From Pedobacter psychrophilus (GTDB lineage Bacteria; Bacteroidota; Bacteroidia; Sphingobacteriales; Sphingobacteriaceae): a stretch of 64,000 bases of DNA. Each line of letters begins with the position of its first letter. Within the stretch, counting starts at the first letter, position 1. The DNA lies in the NCBI RefSeq assembly GCF_001652725.1, contig NZ_LWHJ01000022.1, positions 682,001 to 746,000 on the forward strand, read 5' to 3'. The translations under genes and the position numbers were made by a program. The notes beneath the pieces are model-generated. The model ran no database searches and was not told the DNA's origin. It saw nothing but the letters and a program-made list of their open reading frames with translations. This document shows, one piece after another, positions 37,522 to 46,236 of the stretch.

Positions 37522-39369
37522 ATGAAAAGATATATTTTTATTGCCATATTTGCTATCGTCACATTAGCAACATCTTGTGAAAAATTTTTAGATACAGCCC
37601 CAACTGATTTTTTAGCTCCAGAAACTTATTATACCAACGAAACTCAGCTTACTACTGCACTTATGGCAGTATATTCTGAAATGGGTAATATTAATGAGCA
37701 TACTTATTCCCGATTTTTATCAATAGAAGCTCCTGGATCAAACGATGAAGAGTGGTACAGGTCTTCAACCGCAATAACGACACCTTTATATAATACTGAT
37801 GCGGCTTATAGTAGATATATAGGTTGTTGGCAAACCATATATAGTGGCATTGGCAGAGCAAATGCTTTATTAGAGAATATAGATAAAGCCGAAGGTTCAG
37901 TAGTAGTGAAAAATGCAATAAAAGGTGAAGCAATGTTTATGAGAGCCTATTATTACTTTGTTTTAGTGAGTTATTGGGGTGATGTCCCACTTGTATTAAA
38001 TACAACAAAATCACCTGAAAATACAGATGTAGAACGTACTCCACAGGCTGATATTTATAAATTTATAATTAAAGATATGACTACTGCGGAAGGTTTAGTG
38101 TATGATGTTACTACTTTAGGTAATCCAGGTAGAGTATCAAAAACTACTGCTGAAGGTATATTAGCTAGGGTTTGTTTATATGCCGCTGGAAGATTAAATG
38201 ACGCCACTTATTATCCTCAAGCTAGAGATTGGGCATTAAAATGTATGAAGTCAAATAAGCACTCATTAAATCCAGATTATCGTCAGATTTTTATTAACCA
38301 CAGTGCTGATAGATACGATTTAAACGAAAGCATGTGGGAAGTTGAATTTTTTGGAACTAATACTGGTACATCAAGAGAGTATGAGAGATTTGGATCTACA
38401 ATTGGAGTTATAAATAATGCAACTGATGCTACAGATAATGTAGGTTTTATGCAAGGTACTTACGCATCAACAGGTACTTTGTTTAATTCTTTTAATAGTA
38501 GCGATTTGAGAAGAGATTGGGCGATTGGACCATTTTCTTATACAGCGTCACAAGGGGCAAGGCCAATTATTCCGTATGCTAATACCTTTGTTTGGGGTAG
38601 GCCTATTGCTAAATGGCGTAGAGATTATCAACCTAAACCTCAGGTTAAAAATTTCGGTAATACAAATTGGCCATTATTACGCTATGCAGATGTACTCTTA
38701 ATGTTTGCCGAAGCAGAAAACCAAGTGAACGGTAGTCCAACAACTGATGCCTATGATGCTATAAATATGGTGAGACGAAGAGCTTTAGGTACCGGAAATA
38801 AGGTAGCCACTATAGCTATTACCAACGGAGGTTCTGGATATACTACAGTACCATTAGTGAAAATTTCTTCAGGTTCACTACCTGGGGGAATAAATAATTC
38901 TGCTACTGCATACGCTACTGTATCAGGTGGTAAAGTTACTACCATAACTATTTCTTCTCCAGGTGCATTTTATGGAGCTGTTCCTACAATCACTTTTGAA
39001 GGAACAACAGGAACCGGTGCTACAGCAACAGCTACAATTATTGCAATTAATCCTTCAGATGCAAACCTTACACCTAGTTTAGATAAATTTGCTTTTTTTA
39101 ATGCATTAAAAGACGAAAGATCTAGAGAGTTATGTTTTGAAGGTTTCAGAAAATTGGACTTAGTACGTTGGGGCATTTTCCTTGAAACAATGAAAAATAT
39201 GGAAATTACTGTTAATACATTAGCGCCCGTTGCCGCTATTGGAACCTATCAAGGGCGTGTAGCTACTTCTTTGGCCTATAAAAATGCAACCAGTCGTGAT
39301 GTGCTCTTCCCAATTCCAGCATTAGAATTTACGTTAAATTCTAAACTAACTCAAAATACTGATTGGTAA
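37522..39369 (+). CDS. SusD/RagB family lipoprotein with inserted domain
   Basis: This is the surface lipoprotein lid of the SusC transporter, which captures oligosaccharides. The lipobox ends at ATSC (about residue 19), followed by EKFLDTAPTDFLAPETYYTN and the TPR-containing helical core (AEAENQVNG, DAINMVRRRALG) and the C-terminal RELCFEGFRKLDLVRWG. Between DAINMVRRRALG and FFNALKDERSREL (about residues 423-513) lies an extra segment of two beta-strand repeats (GGSGYTTVPLVKISSG; SPGAFYGAVPTITFEGTTG), which canonical SusD proteins lack. It raises the length to 615. The gene is intact and followed by a strong terminator. Confidence 0.94.
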   Translation: MKRYIFIAIFAIVTLATSCEKFLDTAPTDFLAPETYYTNETQLTTALMAVYSEMGNINEHTYSRFLSIEAPGSNDEEWYRSSTAITTPLYNTDAAYSRYIGCWQTIYSGIGRANALLENIDKAEGSVVVKNAIKGEAMFMRAYYYFVLVSYWGDVPLVLNTTKSPENTDVERTPQADIYKFIIKDMTTAEGLVYDVTTLGNPGRVSKTTAEGILARVCLYAAGRLNDATYYPQARDWALKCMKSNKHSLNPDYRQIFINHSADRYDLNESMWEVEFFGTNTGTSREYERFGSTIGVINNATDATDNVGFMQGTYASTGTLFNSFNSSDLRRDWAIGPFSYTASQGARPIIPYANTFVWGRPIAKWRRDYQPKPQVKNFGNTNWPLLRYADVLLMFAEAENQVNGSPTTDAYDAINMVRRRALGTGNKVATIAITNGGSGYTTVPLVKISSGSLPGGINNSATAYATVSGGKVTTITISSPGAFYGAVPTITFEGTTGTGATATATIIAINPSDANLTPSLDKFAFFNALKDERSRELCFEGFRKLDLVRWGIFLETMKNMEITVNTLAPVAAIGTYQGRVATSLAYKNATSRDVLFPIPALEFTLNSKLTQNTDW

Positions 39370-39410
39370 TATTAGAGGTATCACAAATCAAATAATATTT
39401 TAAACATTTT

Positions 39411-39450
39411 AAATAATAGGAAGCATAATTAATACTTCCTATTATTTTTT
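39411..39450 (+). terminator. Rho-independent terminator after susD
   Basis: A perfect 13-bp stem (AAATAATAGGAAG at 39411-39423 with CTTCCTATTATTT at 39435-39447) has an 11-nt loop and runs into T residues. It lies 41 bases past the susD stop and separates the main PUL transcript from the lyase gene at 39509. Confidence 0.85.
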
Positions 39451-39508
39451 AAATCAATCTATAATCCAAACTAATAAAATCAGGCATTAATAATAAAAAA
39501 TTAAAATT

Positions 39509-40672
39509 ATGAAACAATCAAAAAAAGCGATTCGGTTAATAATCACCGTACTATTGCCAGCTCTTTGTGTAATTGGTTGCATAAAAAGCAGTGATAAATC
39601 AATTAATAACGCTAATCCACAAAACGCTGATAAAAGTTTATCAATAGCATCTTCTGGCGCATTTGTTCATCCCGGAATATTAAATACAAAGGAGTCATTA
39701 GATTTTATCCGAACAGAAGCAAATAATCCTAATAGTGACAGATTTAGTTGGTATAGTAGCACTTTAGTCGCTTACGTAGATAATAGTAGTATGCCGACTA
39801 GCTTTCCTAGTATAGTTTATGCTAAGGCGGCTGGTACAACCCCTACAGAAATTCAAATAAGAGAAAATGCAATTTTAGCTTATGCTTATGCCTTACGTTG
39901 GGCAAAAACAGGTAGCAGTCAATATGCTACCAATGCGAAGTTTATATTAGATGGCTGGGCAAGTAATTTCCAAAAATATCTTCCAGCATCCGGAACTAGT
40001 GTTAGCCAAGCGTATTTAGAAGCTTCATGGGTGGCGCCAAGCTTTGCCGCAGCTGCCGAAATTATAAAGCATTATACAGTTAATGGAAATACGGCGAACT
40101 GGCCAACAGCCAATCAAGCTCAATTTGTATCATTTTTAAACATTTTGAAAAATAATTATATAAATAAGGTGGTTGGTTCTGGTCATCAACAAAATTGGGC
40201 AATTTCTGCTGGATACGCAAAAATGGCAATTGGAGTGTATTTCGATAACAGAAGTGTTTATGACAGCGGAGTACAAATCATTCAAGACAGTATAGTATCT
40301 GTGATTGATTCTAACGGAAATATGCCTGAACTCTGTTCAAGAGGTGATTGTGGCCATTTTCAATTCTCGCTTACAGGTTTAACTTATGCCGCAGAAATTG
40401 ATAGGATACAGGGAAATAATGAAGTTTTTACCAATAGGACAGAAAGATTAATGAAAGGTTTTACTTTTATGCAACAGGCATTCAAAGATCAAAATCCTTG
40501 TGATAGTTGTAGCAAAGAAAGGGTTTATCCCAGCGTTGAATTAGCTCATCGTTATTATGCCAATGCTACTACTGGGTATTTAAGAGGCTTACAGGATCCT
40601 TATGGCGCAACTATTGACAATACGTTCCTTGGTTTTACAACTTATACACATCGTCTCGTTCCTCTTCAGTAA
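39509..40672 (+). CDS. Alginate-lyase family lipoprotein
   Basis: A 387-residue lipoprotein (lipobox VIGC, Cys24) whose mature part has the helical toroid pattern of the alginate lyase family (Pfam alginate_lyase, PL5/PL38-like): AFVHPGILNTKESLDFIRTE, NAILAYAYALRWAKTG, ASWVAPSFAAAAEIIKHY and HQQNWAISAGYAKMAIGVYF, with Asn/His/Tyr in these blocks as likely active-site residues. The first block is common to many bacterial polysaccharide lyases. It is the last gene of the PUL, after a terminator, and could have its own promoter in the 139-base gap. Substrate may be alginate, hyaluronan-like or another uronate polymer. Confidence 0.8.
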   Translation: MKQSKKAIRLIITVLLPALCVIGCIKSSDKSINNANPQNADKSLSIASSGAFVHPGILNTKESLDFIRTEANNPNSDRFSWYSSTLVAYVDNSSMPTSFPSIVYAKAAGTTPTEIQIRENAILAYAYALRWAKTGSSQYATNAKFILDGWASNFQKYLPASGTSVSQAYLEASWVAPSFAAAAEIIKHYTVNGNTANWPTANQAQFVSFLNILKNNYINKVVGSGHQQNWAISAGYAKMAIGVYFDNRSVYDSGVQIIQDSIVSVIDSNGNMPELCSRGDCGHFQFSLTGLTYAAEIDRIQGNNEVFTNRTERLMKGFTFMQQAFKDQNPCDSCSKERVYPSVELAHRYYANATTGYLRGLQDPYGATIDNTFLGFTTYTHRLVPLQ

Positions 40673-40685
40673 ATCCTAGTTTCAG

Positions 40686-40726
40686 AGTGAAACATTAATC
40701 TTGTAAATGATTTCTGTTTCACTTTT
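40686..40726 (+). terminator. Hairpin terminator after the last PUL gene
   Basis: AGTGAAACA (40686-40694) pairs with TGTTTCACT (40715-40723), then TTTT. It begins 13 bases after the lyase stop codon and probably ends the PUL. Confidence 0.6.
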
Positions 40727-40768
40727 TAATGTTTTTTTGAAAATAATAATTGAATAGTAGCACCTTTC

Positions 40769-41043
40769 TTAAACTTTTTCCGCTAATAATTTTTGCGACC
40801 ATAAAACAGCATAATTATTCATCCTATCCTTAATTTTTTTTATGCAGTGTTCCGATTCATTTCTAGAAATAACCATCGCTTTTTTCCAATATTGAACAAC
40901 TGGCATTTCCGCAAAACTGTTTAATTTTTTAATTGCCTGATTGAAATTATGACTTTATAAGATTGAGTTCTTAGCGAAGTAAAATCAGTTTTTCCATTAA
41001 CTTGTCCAGCGACTGGTTTCTGTAAATAATTTAAGTGGTTTAC
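40769..41043 (-). pseudogene. Remnant of an unidentified gene, frameshifted
   Basis: On the minus strand two open stretches in different frames read as ordinary protein. From 41043 the first frame gives VNHLNYLQKPVAGQVNGKTD and continues FTSLRTQSYKVIIS. The second, ending with TAA at 40769-40771, gives AIKKLNSFAEMPVVQYWKKA, then MVISRNESEHCIKKIKDRM and NNYAVLWSQKLLAEKV. Both are preceded by in-frame stops and neither has a proper start, so this is a decayed gene fragment of about 90 codons with a frameshift near 40945-40955. I do not recognise the family. It fills most of the ~480-base gap between the PUL and tRNA-Ser. Confidence 0.5.
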
Positions 41044-41090
41044 CTAATAACCTGAGTTAGAATATTTGCATATTTTACACAAGCTTCCAA

Positions 41091-41131
41091 AACAAAAAGC
41101 CTGCAATCATTTGATTTGCAGGCTTTTGTTG
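41091..41131 (-). terminator. Terminator downstream of tRNA-Ser
   Basis: AAAAGCCTGCAA (41095-41106) pairs with TTGCAGGCTTTT (41116-41127 approximately), flanked by A and T runs, so it could work in both directions. On the minus strand it lies just past the tRNA-Ser 3' end. Confidence 0.75.
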
Positions 41132-41151
41132 TGTTTTGATAATCATATCAG

Positions 41152-41238
41152 CGGAGAGAGAGGGATTCGAACCCTCGGTACCGTTGCCAGTACGACAGTT
41201 TAGCAAACTGTTCCTTTCGGCCACTCAGGCATCTCTCC
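41152..41238 (-). tRNA. tRNA-Ser(GCT)
   Basis: Read on the minus strand, the acceptor GGAGAGA (41238-41232) pairs with TCTCTCC, with G as discriminator at 41152. The D arm, a seven-base anticodon loop TTGCTAA with anticodon GCT (flanked by ACAGT/ACTGT), a long variable arm and the T arm GGGTTCGAATCCC are all present. The ~87-nt length with long variable arm fits class II tRNA-Ser, decoding AGC/AGT. CCA is not encoded. Confidence 0.95.
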
Positions 41239-41326
41239 AATATCTTAAAAATATGCTGTTTTATAAAAGCTATGTCTTTAAGAGGTTGCAAATATAGCAT
41301 TCCGCTTATATCTACAAAAAGAAATT

Positions 41327-43408
41327 TTAATTCTGTTTCAAGTAATCTATCCTTACATGATAAATACCCATCAGCATTGTCTTAAATATCAGCTTGATAG
41401 TCTCAATTTCTTTCAGTGTAATATTGCTATCATTTAATTGGTTTTGCTCTAATTTATATTCAATAATACGTTCTACCAAAGTATTTATGCTTTCTGCATC
41501 CGGTTCTTTTAAACTTCTAGATGCTGCTTCAACAGAATCTGCCAGCATCAATACCGCTGTTTCTTTGGTAAAAGGAATAGGACCGGGATATCGAAAAGTA
41601 TTTTCATCTACTATCTTCTCAGGGAAATTTTTCAAAAACGATTGATAAAAATAATCAACCCGTGTATTACCATGATGTGTTCTGATAAAATCTACTATTA
41701 CTTCTGGCAAATTATGTCTTCTTGCCATTTCAATCCCATTTAAAACATGTTTAATAATAATTTGGGCACTTTCTTCATAAGGTAATTTATCATGCGGATT
41801 TAACCCTTTATTCTGATTTTCTATAAAAAACTGAGGATTATCCATTTTACCAATATCGTGATATAAAGCTCCGGCTCTAACCAATAAGCCGTTACCACCA
41901 ATTTTAAAAATTGCTGCTTCTGCTAAATTGGCAACTTGTAAAGAATGCTGAAATGTGCCTGGAGCTTTAAAAGCCAATTCTCTTAATATGCTAGAATTGG
42001 TATTTGTTAATTCTATCAGTGTAATATCAGATGTAATTCCAAAAAGCTTCTCAAACAAATAAATTAGAGGATAGGCTAAAAGCGATAATAGCACACTAAA
42101 TAAAAAAGGCAAAAACTTTATCCATTCTATAGCATCAATTGTTCCTTCTCTAATCAAAGAAATCCCCAGATAGGTAACAAAATAATTGAGCAAAATCATC
42201 AAGGCAGAAAGAAGGAATTGCTCTCTTCTCACCAGGTTTTTAATACTGTAAATGGCAACCATCCCAGCTGTAATCTGTAAAAAAGCAAACTCAAAACTAT
42301 TAGGTAAAAAGAAACTCGCAATGAGCACCACCAACAAATGGATGTTCATGGCTAATCTGGTATCAAATAAAATTCTAATAATTATAGGAACAATACAATA
42401 CGGAATGTAATAAAGACTAGGGAGTTTAAATTTTATACATAAAGATAAAAAAACCAACATTCCTGTAAAAACAATCAGGATTAAAGAAATTTGTCGGTTA
42501 TCCGCAAAAATATCCTTTCTAAATAAAAACAAGAACGACATTAACAATGATAGTATAGTTGATACCAATAAAAACTGGCCAACTAATGTTAATTTTCTAT
42601 CGTTTGGTCTTGTGGCACTATCTTCATAAGAGAGTCTTAACGACTCTAATTTCTGGTAAGTATCTTCGTCAATACTTGCATCTTTAGCAACAATTAGTTC
42701 GCCTTTTTGCACCATTCCCCTTGTAGAGGATAGATTTTCTATAGCTTGTTGTTCAATTTTGTCTGTTAAACGTTCGTTATAAATAACATTAGGAGATATC
42801 CTGTCTTTAATAATTCCTAAAATAATATCGGCTTCAATATTTCTTTTATTGATTAATTCCTGTCCAGCCTCTAAAGTTGCAGATGCTTGTGTATATAAAC
42901 TTGCAGTACTAACTTGAGTTTCATAATTATTCTTTAAAAGCGAAATAACATATTGGGCGCCATCTCTCTGATATTTTTTGTTTAAACCGATGACTCCTTT
43001 TTGATAAATATTTTGGAGGATTTGAAAACCAGTATCAAAATTTAATACTTTGTTTGCATCATCTTTTAATCCTGCATTTTTCCATTTTGCCTCAAAATCA
43101 GCCCTGTATTGATCTGCCTGATTTTGTAAAACTTGGTTATCAATTTCATAAACAGGTAAAATAGATTTTAAAATACTTTCTTTATCATCCTTAATCTCTT
43201 CAATAGTTTTTCTAATTGGATAATTGTAAGGAGAAACTAAATCATCATGTAACCAAACATTTCCTTTTTCAAATTCATATTTAAATTTGGTTTGTTTTGG
43301 TAAAACAGCAGTGATGATGATGATACTCAAAGCCATCAAAACATACTTTATTACAGATGTATATTTTCTGTAGATAATCTTATGGGAATTTTTATTGATG
43401 TTGGCCAA
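41327..43408 (-). CDS. 7TM-HD family phosphohydrolase (PgpH-like)
   Basis: This is an inner-membrane protein of the 7TMR-HDED/PgpH class, members of which hydrolyse cyclic di-AMP in Firmicutes. After an N-terminal TM (about 15-40) there is a large extracytoplasmic region (about 45-270), then seven TM helices (about 275-470) and a cytosolic HD domain: HDIGKMDNPQFFIENQ carries the HD pair, with HVLNGIEMARRHN, THHGNTRVDYFYQ and ADSVEAASRS further on. At 693 residues it is typical for Bacteroidota members. The cyclic-dinucleotide substrate is inferred from the family. It is transcribed away from the thiolase gene. Confidence 0.9.
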   Translation of the reverse strand: MANINKNSHKIIYRKYTSVIKYVLMALSIIIITAVLPKQTKFKYEFEKGNVWLHDDLVSPYNYPIRKTIEEIKDDKESILKSILPVYEIDNQVLQNQADQYRADFEAKWKNAGLKDDANKVLNFDTGFQILQNIYQKGVIGLNKKYQRDGAQYVISLLKNNYETQVSTASLYTQASATLEAGQELINKRNIEADIILGIIKDRISPNVIYNERLTDKIEQQAIENLSSTRGMVQKGELIVAKDASIDEDTYQKLESLRLSYEDSATRPNDRKLTLVGQFLLVSTILSLLMSFLFLFRKDIFADNRQISLILIVFTGMLVFLSLCIKFKLPSLYYIPYCIVPIIIRILFDTRLAMNIHLLVVLIASFFLPNSFEFAFLQITAGMVAIYSIKNLVRREQFLLSALMILLNYFVTYLGISLIREGTIDAIEWIKFLPFLFSVLLSLLAYPLIYLFEKLFGITSDITLIELTNTNSSILRELAFKAPGTFQHSLQVANLAEAAIFKIGGNGLLVRAGALYHDIGKMDNPQFFIENQNKGLNPHDKLPYEESAQIIIKHVLNGIEMARRHNLPEVIVDFIRTHHGNTRVDYFYQSFLKNFPEKIVDENTFRYPGPIPFTKETAVLMLADSVEAASRSLKEPDAESINTLVERIIEYKLEQNQLNDSNITLKEIETIKLIFKTMLMGIYHVRIDYLKQN

Positions 43409-43617
43409 GCTGTTTTATTTTGTTCAAATTTAAAACAATTTATTTAATGATATACAGGTGGTTTCATTCAGATATTATTTTACGATTATCAATTATTAGT
43501 TCATAGCATTATGCTATTTAGCAAAATTTTCAATGATAAAAACATTCTATTGACCAATCACTTGTCAAAAATGATTATTTTGCAAATCCAGTTAATAAAC
43601 ATTTTTACAAAAACTTT

Positions 43618-44796
43618 ATGAAAGAAGTATATATAGTAGCAGCAGTAAGAACTCCTATTGGCAGTTTCGGTGGAAGTTTAGCCTCATTTACAGCAACACA
43701 ATTAGGCGGATTTGCTATAAAAGCTGCGGTTGAAAAAGCAGGAATTAAACCTGCTGATGTGCAAGAAGTTTTAATGGGAAACGTACTGTCTGCTAATTTA
43801 GGTCAAGCTCCGGCAACACAAGCGGCTAAATTTGCAGGTTTGCCTGATGTTCCAAATACAACAATTAATAAGGTTTGTGCAAGCGGAATGAAAGCCGTGA
43901 TGTTGGCTGCTCAAAGTATTGCCATAGGCGATAAAGATATTATTGTTGCTGGTGGGATGGAAAGTATGAGCAATGTCCCTTATTATTTAGATAAAGCCAG
44001 AAACGGATATAAACTAGGTCACGGACAATTGACCGATGGTTTAATTAAAGATGGTTTATGGGATGTTTATAACGATTATCACATGGGTTCTGCTGCAGAA
44101 CTTTGTGCTACTGATTGCCACATATCTCGTGAAGAACAGGATGCCTACGCTATTGAATCTTATAAACGTTCTCAAAAAGCAATAACAGAAGGAAAATTTA
44201 AAGAAGAGATTGTTGCTTTAGAATTGAAAGATAAAAAAGGTAACATCACACAAATTACTGAAGATGAAGAGCCAGCTAATGTTAAATTTGATAAGATAGT
44301 GAGTTTACGTCCTGTTTTTAAAAAGGATGGAACAGTTACCGCCGCCAATGCATCCAGTTTAAATGATGGTGCAGCGGCTTTGGTTTTAATGAGTAAAGAA
44401 AAAGCAGAAGAATTAGGAATAAAACCTTTAGCTAAAATTTTGGCTTTCGCCGATGCTCAGCAAGCGCCTGAATGGTTTACCACAGCACCATCAAAAGCAA
44501 TTCCATTAGCTTTAAATAAAGCACAATTGAAATCAGACCAAATAGATTTTTATGAAATAAACGAAGCTTTTTCGGTGGTTTCTTTAGCAAATAATAAAGA
44601 ACTAAATTTAAGTGTTGATAGGGTAAACGTAAATGGTGGTGCGGTTTCTTTGGGACATCCTCTTGGTGCTTCTGGCGCAAGAATCATCGTAACTTTAATA
44701 AACGTTTTAAACCAAAATAATGCTAAATTAGGCGTTGCTGGCATCTGTAATGGAGGCGGTGGTGCAAGTGCAATTGTAATAGAAAATATGCGTTAA
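43618..44796 (+). CDS. Acetyl-CoA C-acetyltransferase (thiolase)
   Basis: This is a thiolase II-type enzyme that condenses two acetyl-CoA to acetoacetyl-CoA or runs the reverse in fatty-acid oxidation. The acyl-accepting Cys is in NKVCASGMKAVML (about residue 88), the His in GAVSLGHPLGASGARI (about 348) and the second Cys in GICNGGGGASAIV (about 378), completing the Cys-His-Cys site. At 392 residues it is full length and starts MKEVYIVAAVRTPIGSFGG. No hydroxyacyl-CoA dehydrogenase is adjacent, so biosynthetic or storage-related use is as likely as beta-oxidation. The next gene starts eight bases after the stop. Confidence 0.95.
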   Translation: MKEVYIVAAVRTPIGSFGGSLASFTATQLGGFAIKAAVEKAGIKPADVQEVLMGNVLSANLGQAPATQAAKFAGLPDVPNTTINKVCASGMKAVMLAAQSIAIGDKDIIVAGGMESMSNVPYYLDKARNGYKLGHGQLTDGLIKDGLWDVYNDYHMGSAAELCATDCHISREEQDAYAIESYKRSQKAITEGKFKEEIVALELKDKKGNITQITEDEEPANVKFDKIVSLRPVFKKDGTVTAANASSLNDGAAALVLMSKEKAEELGIKPLAKILAFADAQQAPEWFTTAPSKAIPLALNKAQLKSDQIDFYEINEAFSVVSLANNKELNLSVDRVNVNGGAVSLGHPLGASGARIIVTLINVLNQNNAKLGVAGICNGGGGASAIVIENMR

Positions 44797-44804
44797 TACA
44801 TTTT

Positions 44805-45716
44805 ATGAAGCAATTTTTATTGTTGGTTTTTCTTACAGCTCAATCTTTTTTCTGCTTTTCGCAGAATAAAATTTCTTTGGCAGAAGATTCATTAAAAATA
44901 TTAGGAACCCAATTTACAAGTGATTCTATAGAAACAAACAGAATCAGGGCGAACTATGATTTCATAAGAATGTTTGTGAATTCCTTAAAAGAAAAGAACT
45001 CATTTTCAAATCCATATAATCAGCTTTCTAGTTTCATATCAATCAAAAAATCTGACGATAATAAGTTTAGGATTTTCTCGTGGTTTACTCAATTAGATAA
45101 TGGCGATTATCGTTATTATGGTGCAATACAAGTTAATAATCCTCAAAAATTAGAGCTTTATCCTTTGGTAGACAACACTCAAAATTTAAAATTAACCACA
45201 AACATTGCCGATACTACTTTACAAACAAACCAGTGGTACGGTTCTGTGTATTATCAAATTTTGCCGGTTTTAGGAATCAAAAATCCGTATTATATTTTAT
45301 TTGGATGGAAAGGGAAAACGCTGCAATCTAATGCAAAAGTTTTAGAAACTTTATCATTTAATAGTGGAACTCCTTTATTCGGAAATCATGTATTAGAAGA
45401 CACTAAAAAACCAAACGATTTTCATGCTAGGGTAATTTTCGATTATACAAAAGATGCAGATATGATGCTTAAATATGTTAAAAATGATAAACTGATTGTT
45501 TTTGATCATTTAGTAGCACCATCAGACCAATTAAAAGGGATGACAGATTTATATGCTCCAGATGCTTCATATGATGGCTATAAATTTAAATCTGGCAAAT
45601 GGGTTTATCAAGAAAATTTAAAGCTTAAAAATCAACCTGAAATAAGCGATGAACTTTTTATTGATCCTGCAAAGGATAGTCAGAATACAATGCCAGTTAT
45701 AAAAGAAAAACAGTAA
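44805..45716 (+). CDS. Exported protein of unknown function
   Basis: A 303-residue protein with a signal peptide (to about CFSQN, residue 20). The rest is soluble, with mixed strands and blocks such as FSNPYNQLSSFISIKKSDDN, IFSWFTQLDNGDYRYYGAIQ and YYILFGWKGKTLQSNAKVLE. I know of no functional assignment; proteins of this layout appear in Bacteroidota as conserved exported proteins. It follows the thiolase closely but has no evident metabolic link. It converges with the next gene with no base between the stops. Confidence 0.7.
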   Translation: MKQFLLLVFLTAQSFFCFSQNKISLAEDSLKILGTQFTSDSIETNRIRANYDFIRMFVNSLKEKNSFSNPYNQLSSFISIKKSDDNKFRIFSWFTQLDNGDYRYYGAIQVNNPQKLELYPLVDNTQNLKLTTNIADTTLQTNQWYGSVYYQILPVLGIKNPYYILFGWKGKTLQSNAKVLETLSFNSGTPLFGNHVLEDTKKPNDFHARVIFDYTKDADMMLKYVKNDKLIVFDHLVAPSDQLKGMTDLYAPDASYDGYKFKSGKWVYQENLKLKNQPEISDELFIDPAKDSQNTMPVIKEKQ

Positions 45717-46079
45717 TTAATCTTTTACTGCACTGGTAAAATTATTTACAGCGCTTTTAGATGCTGATATCAACTTAGAGATATCCTCTGTTTTACCACT
45801 GATTTTGTAATTGAATTTAATCACTTTCGAGCTAGATTTTGAGACGTTATCTTTATTAGCATAAGAAACAGAAAGCGTAATGCTATCTGTTTTGTAATTT
45901 GTCTTAAACATTTCAGGAATCATTTCCCAATTAAAATTTTTAAGTTCATCCATATTTTTAGCTTCTATTCTAAATTCTTTAACTAAAATTTCTGAAGTCT
46001 TAGCAGGTTTTTCAACTTGTGCAAAAGATAGAAACGGAATAAAAAATAAGATAGAAAGTAATGTTTTTTTGAAACTCAT
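45717..46079 (-). CDS. Small exported protein of unknown function
   Basis: A 120-residue protein with an N-terminal signal peptide (LSILFFIPFLSFAQVEK). The mature part is about 100 residues with a helix-rich, Lys/Ser-rich composition and no recognised motif. Its stop directly abuts that of the preceding + strand gene. Confidence 0.62.
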   Translation of the reverse strand: MSFKKTLLSILFFIPFLSFAQVEKPAKTSEILVKEFRIEAKNMDELKNFNWEMIPEMFKTNYKTDSITLSVSYANKDNVSKSSSKVIKFNYKISGKTEDISKLISASKSAVNNFTSAVKD

Positions 46080-46236
46080 GGTAAAGGCTTAGATGATAAC
46101 TTTTAACTATCTTTTTTTACAAATGTTGCATATCAAATTTTTTATGTTAAAAACATCCCTCAAACGTTATCTTTTAAAAAATTTAATTATACTTGAATTT
46201 AATCCCAAATAAAAATCATATACATTAAATAATCAT

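Noticed and set aside
43618-44796. Thiolase as part of a polyhydroxyalkanoate or beta-oxidation operon
   Set aside because: No reductase, synthase or dehydrogenase gene is adjacent, so no pathway is assigned.
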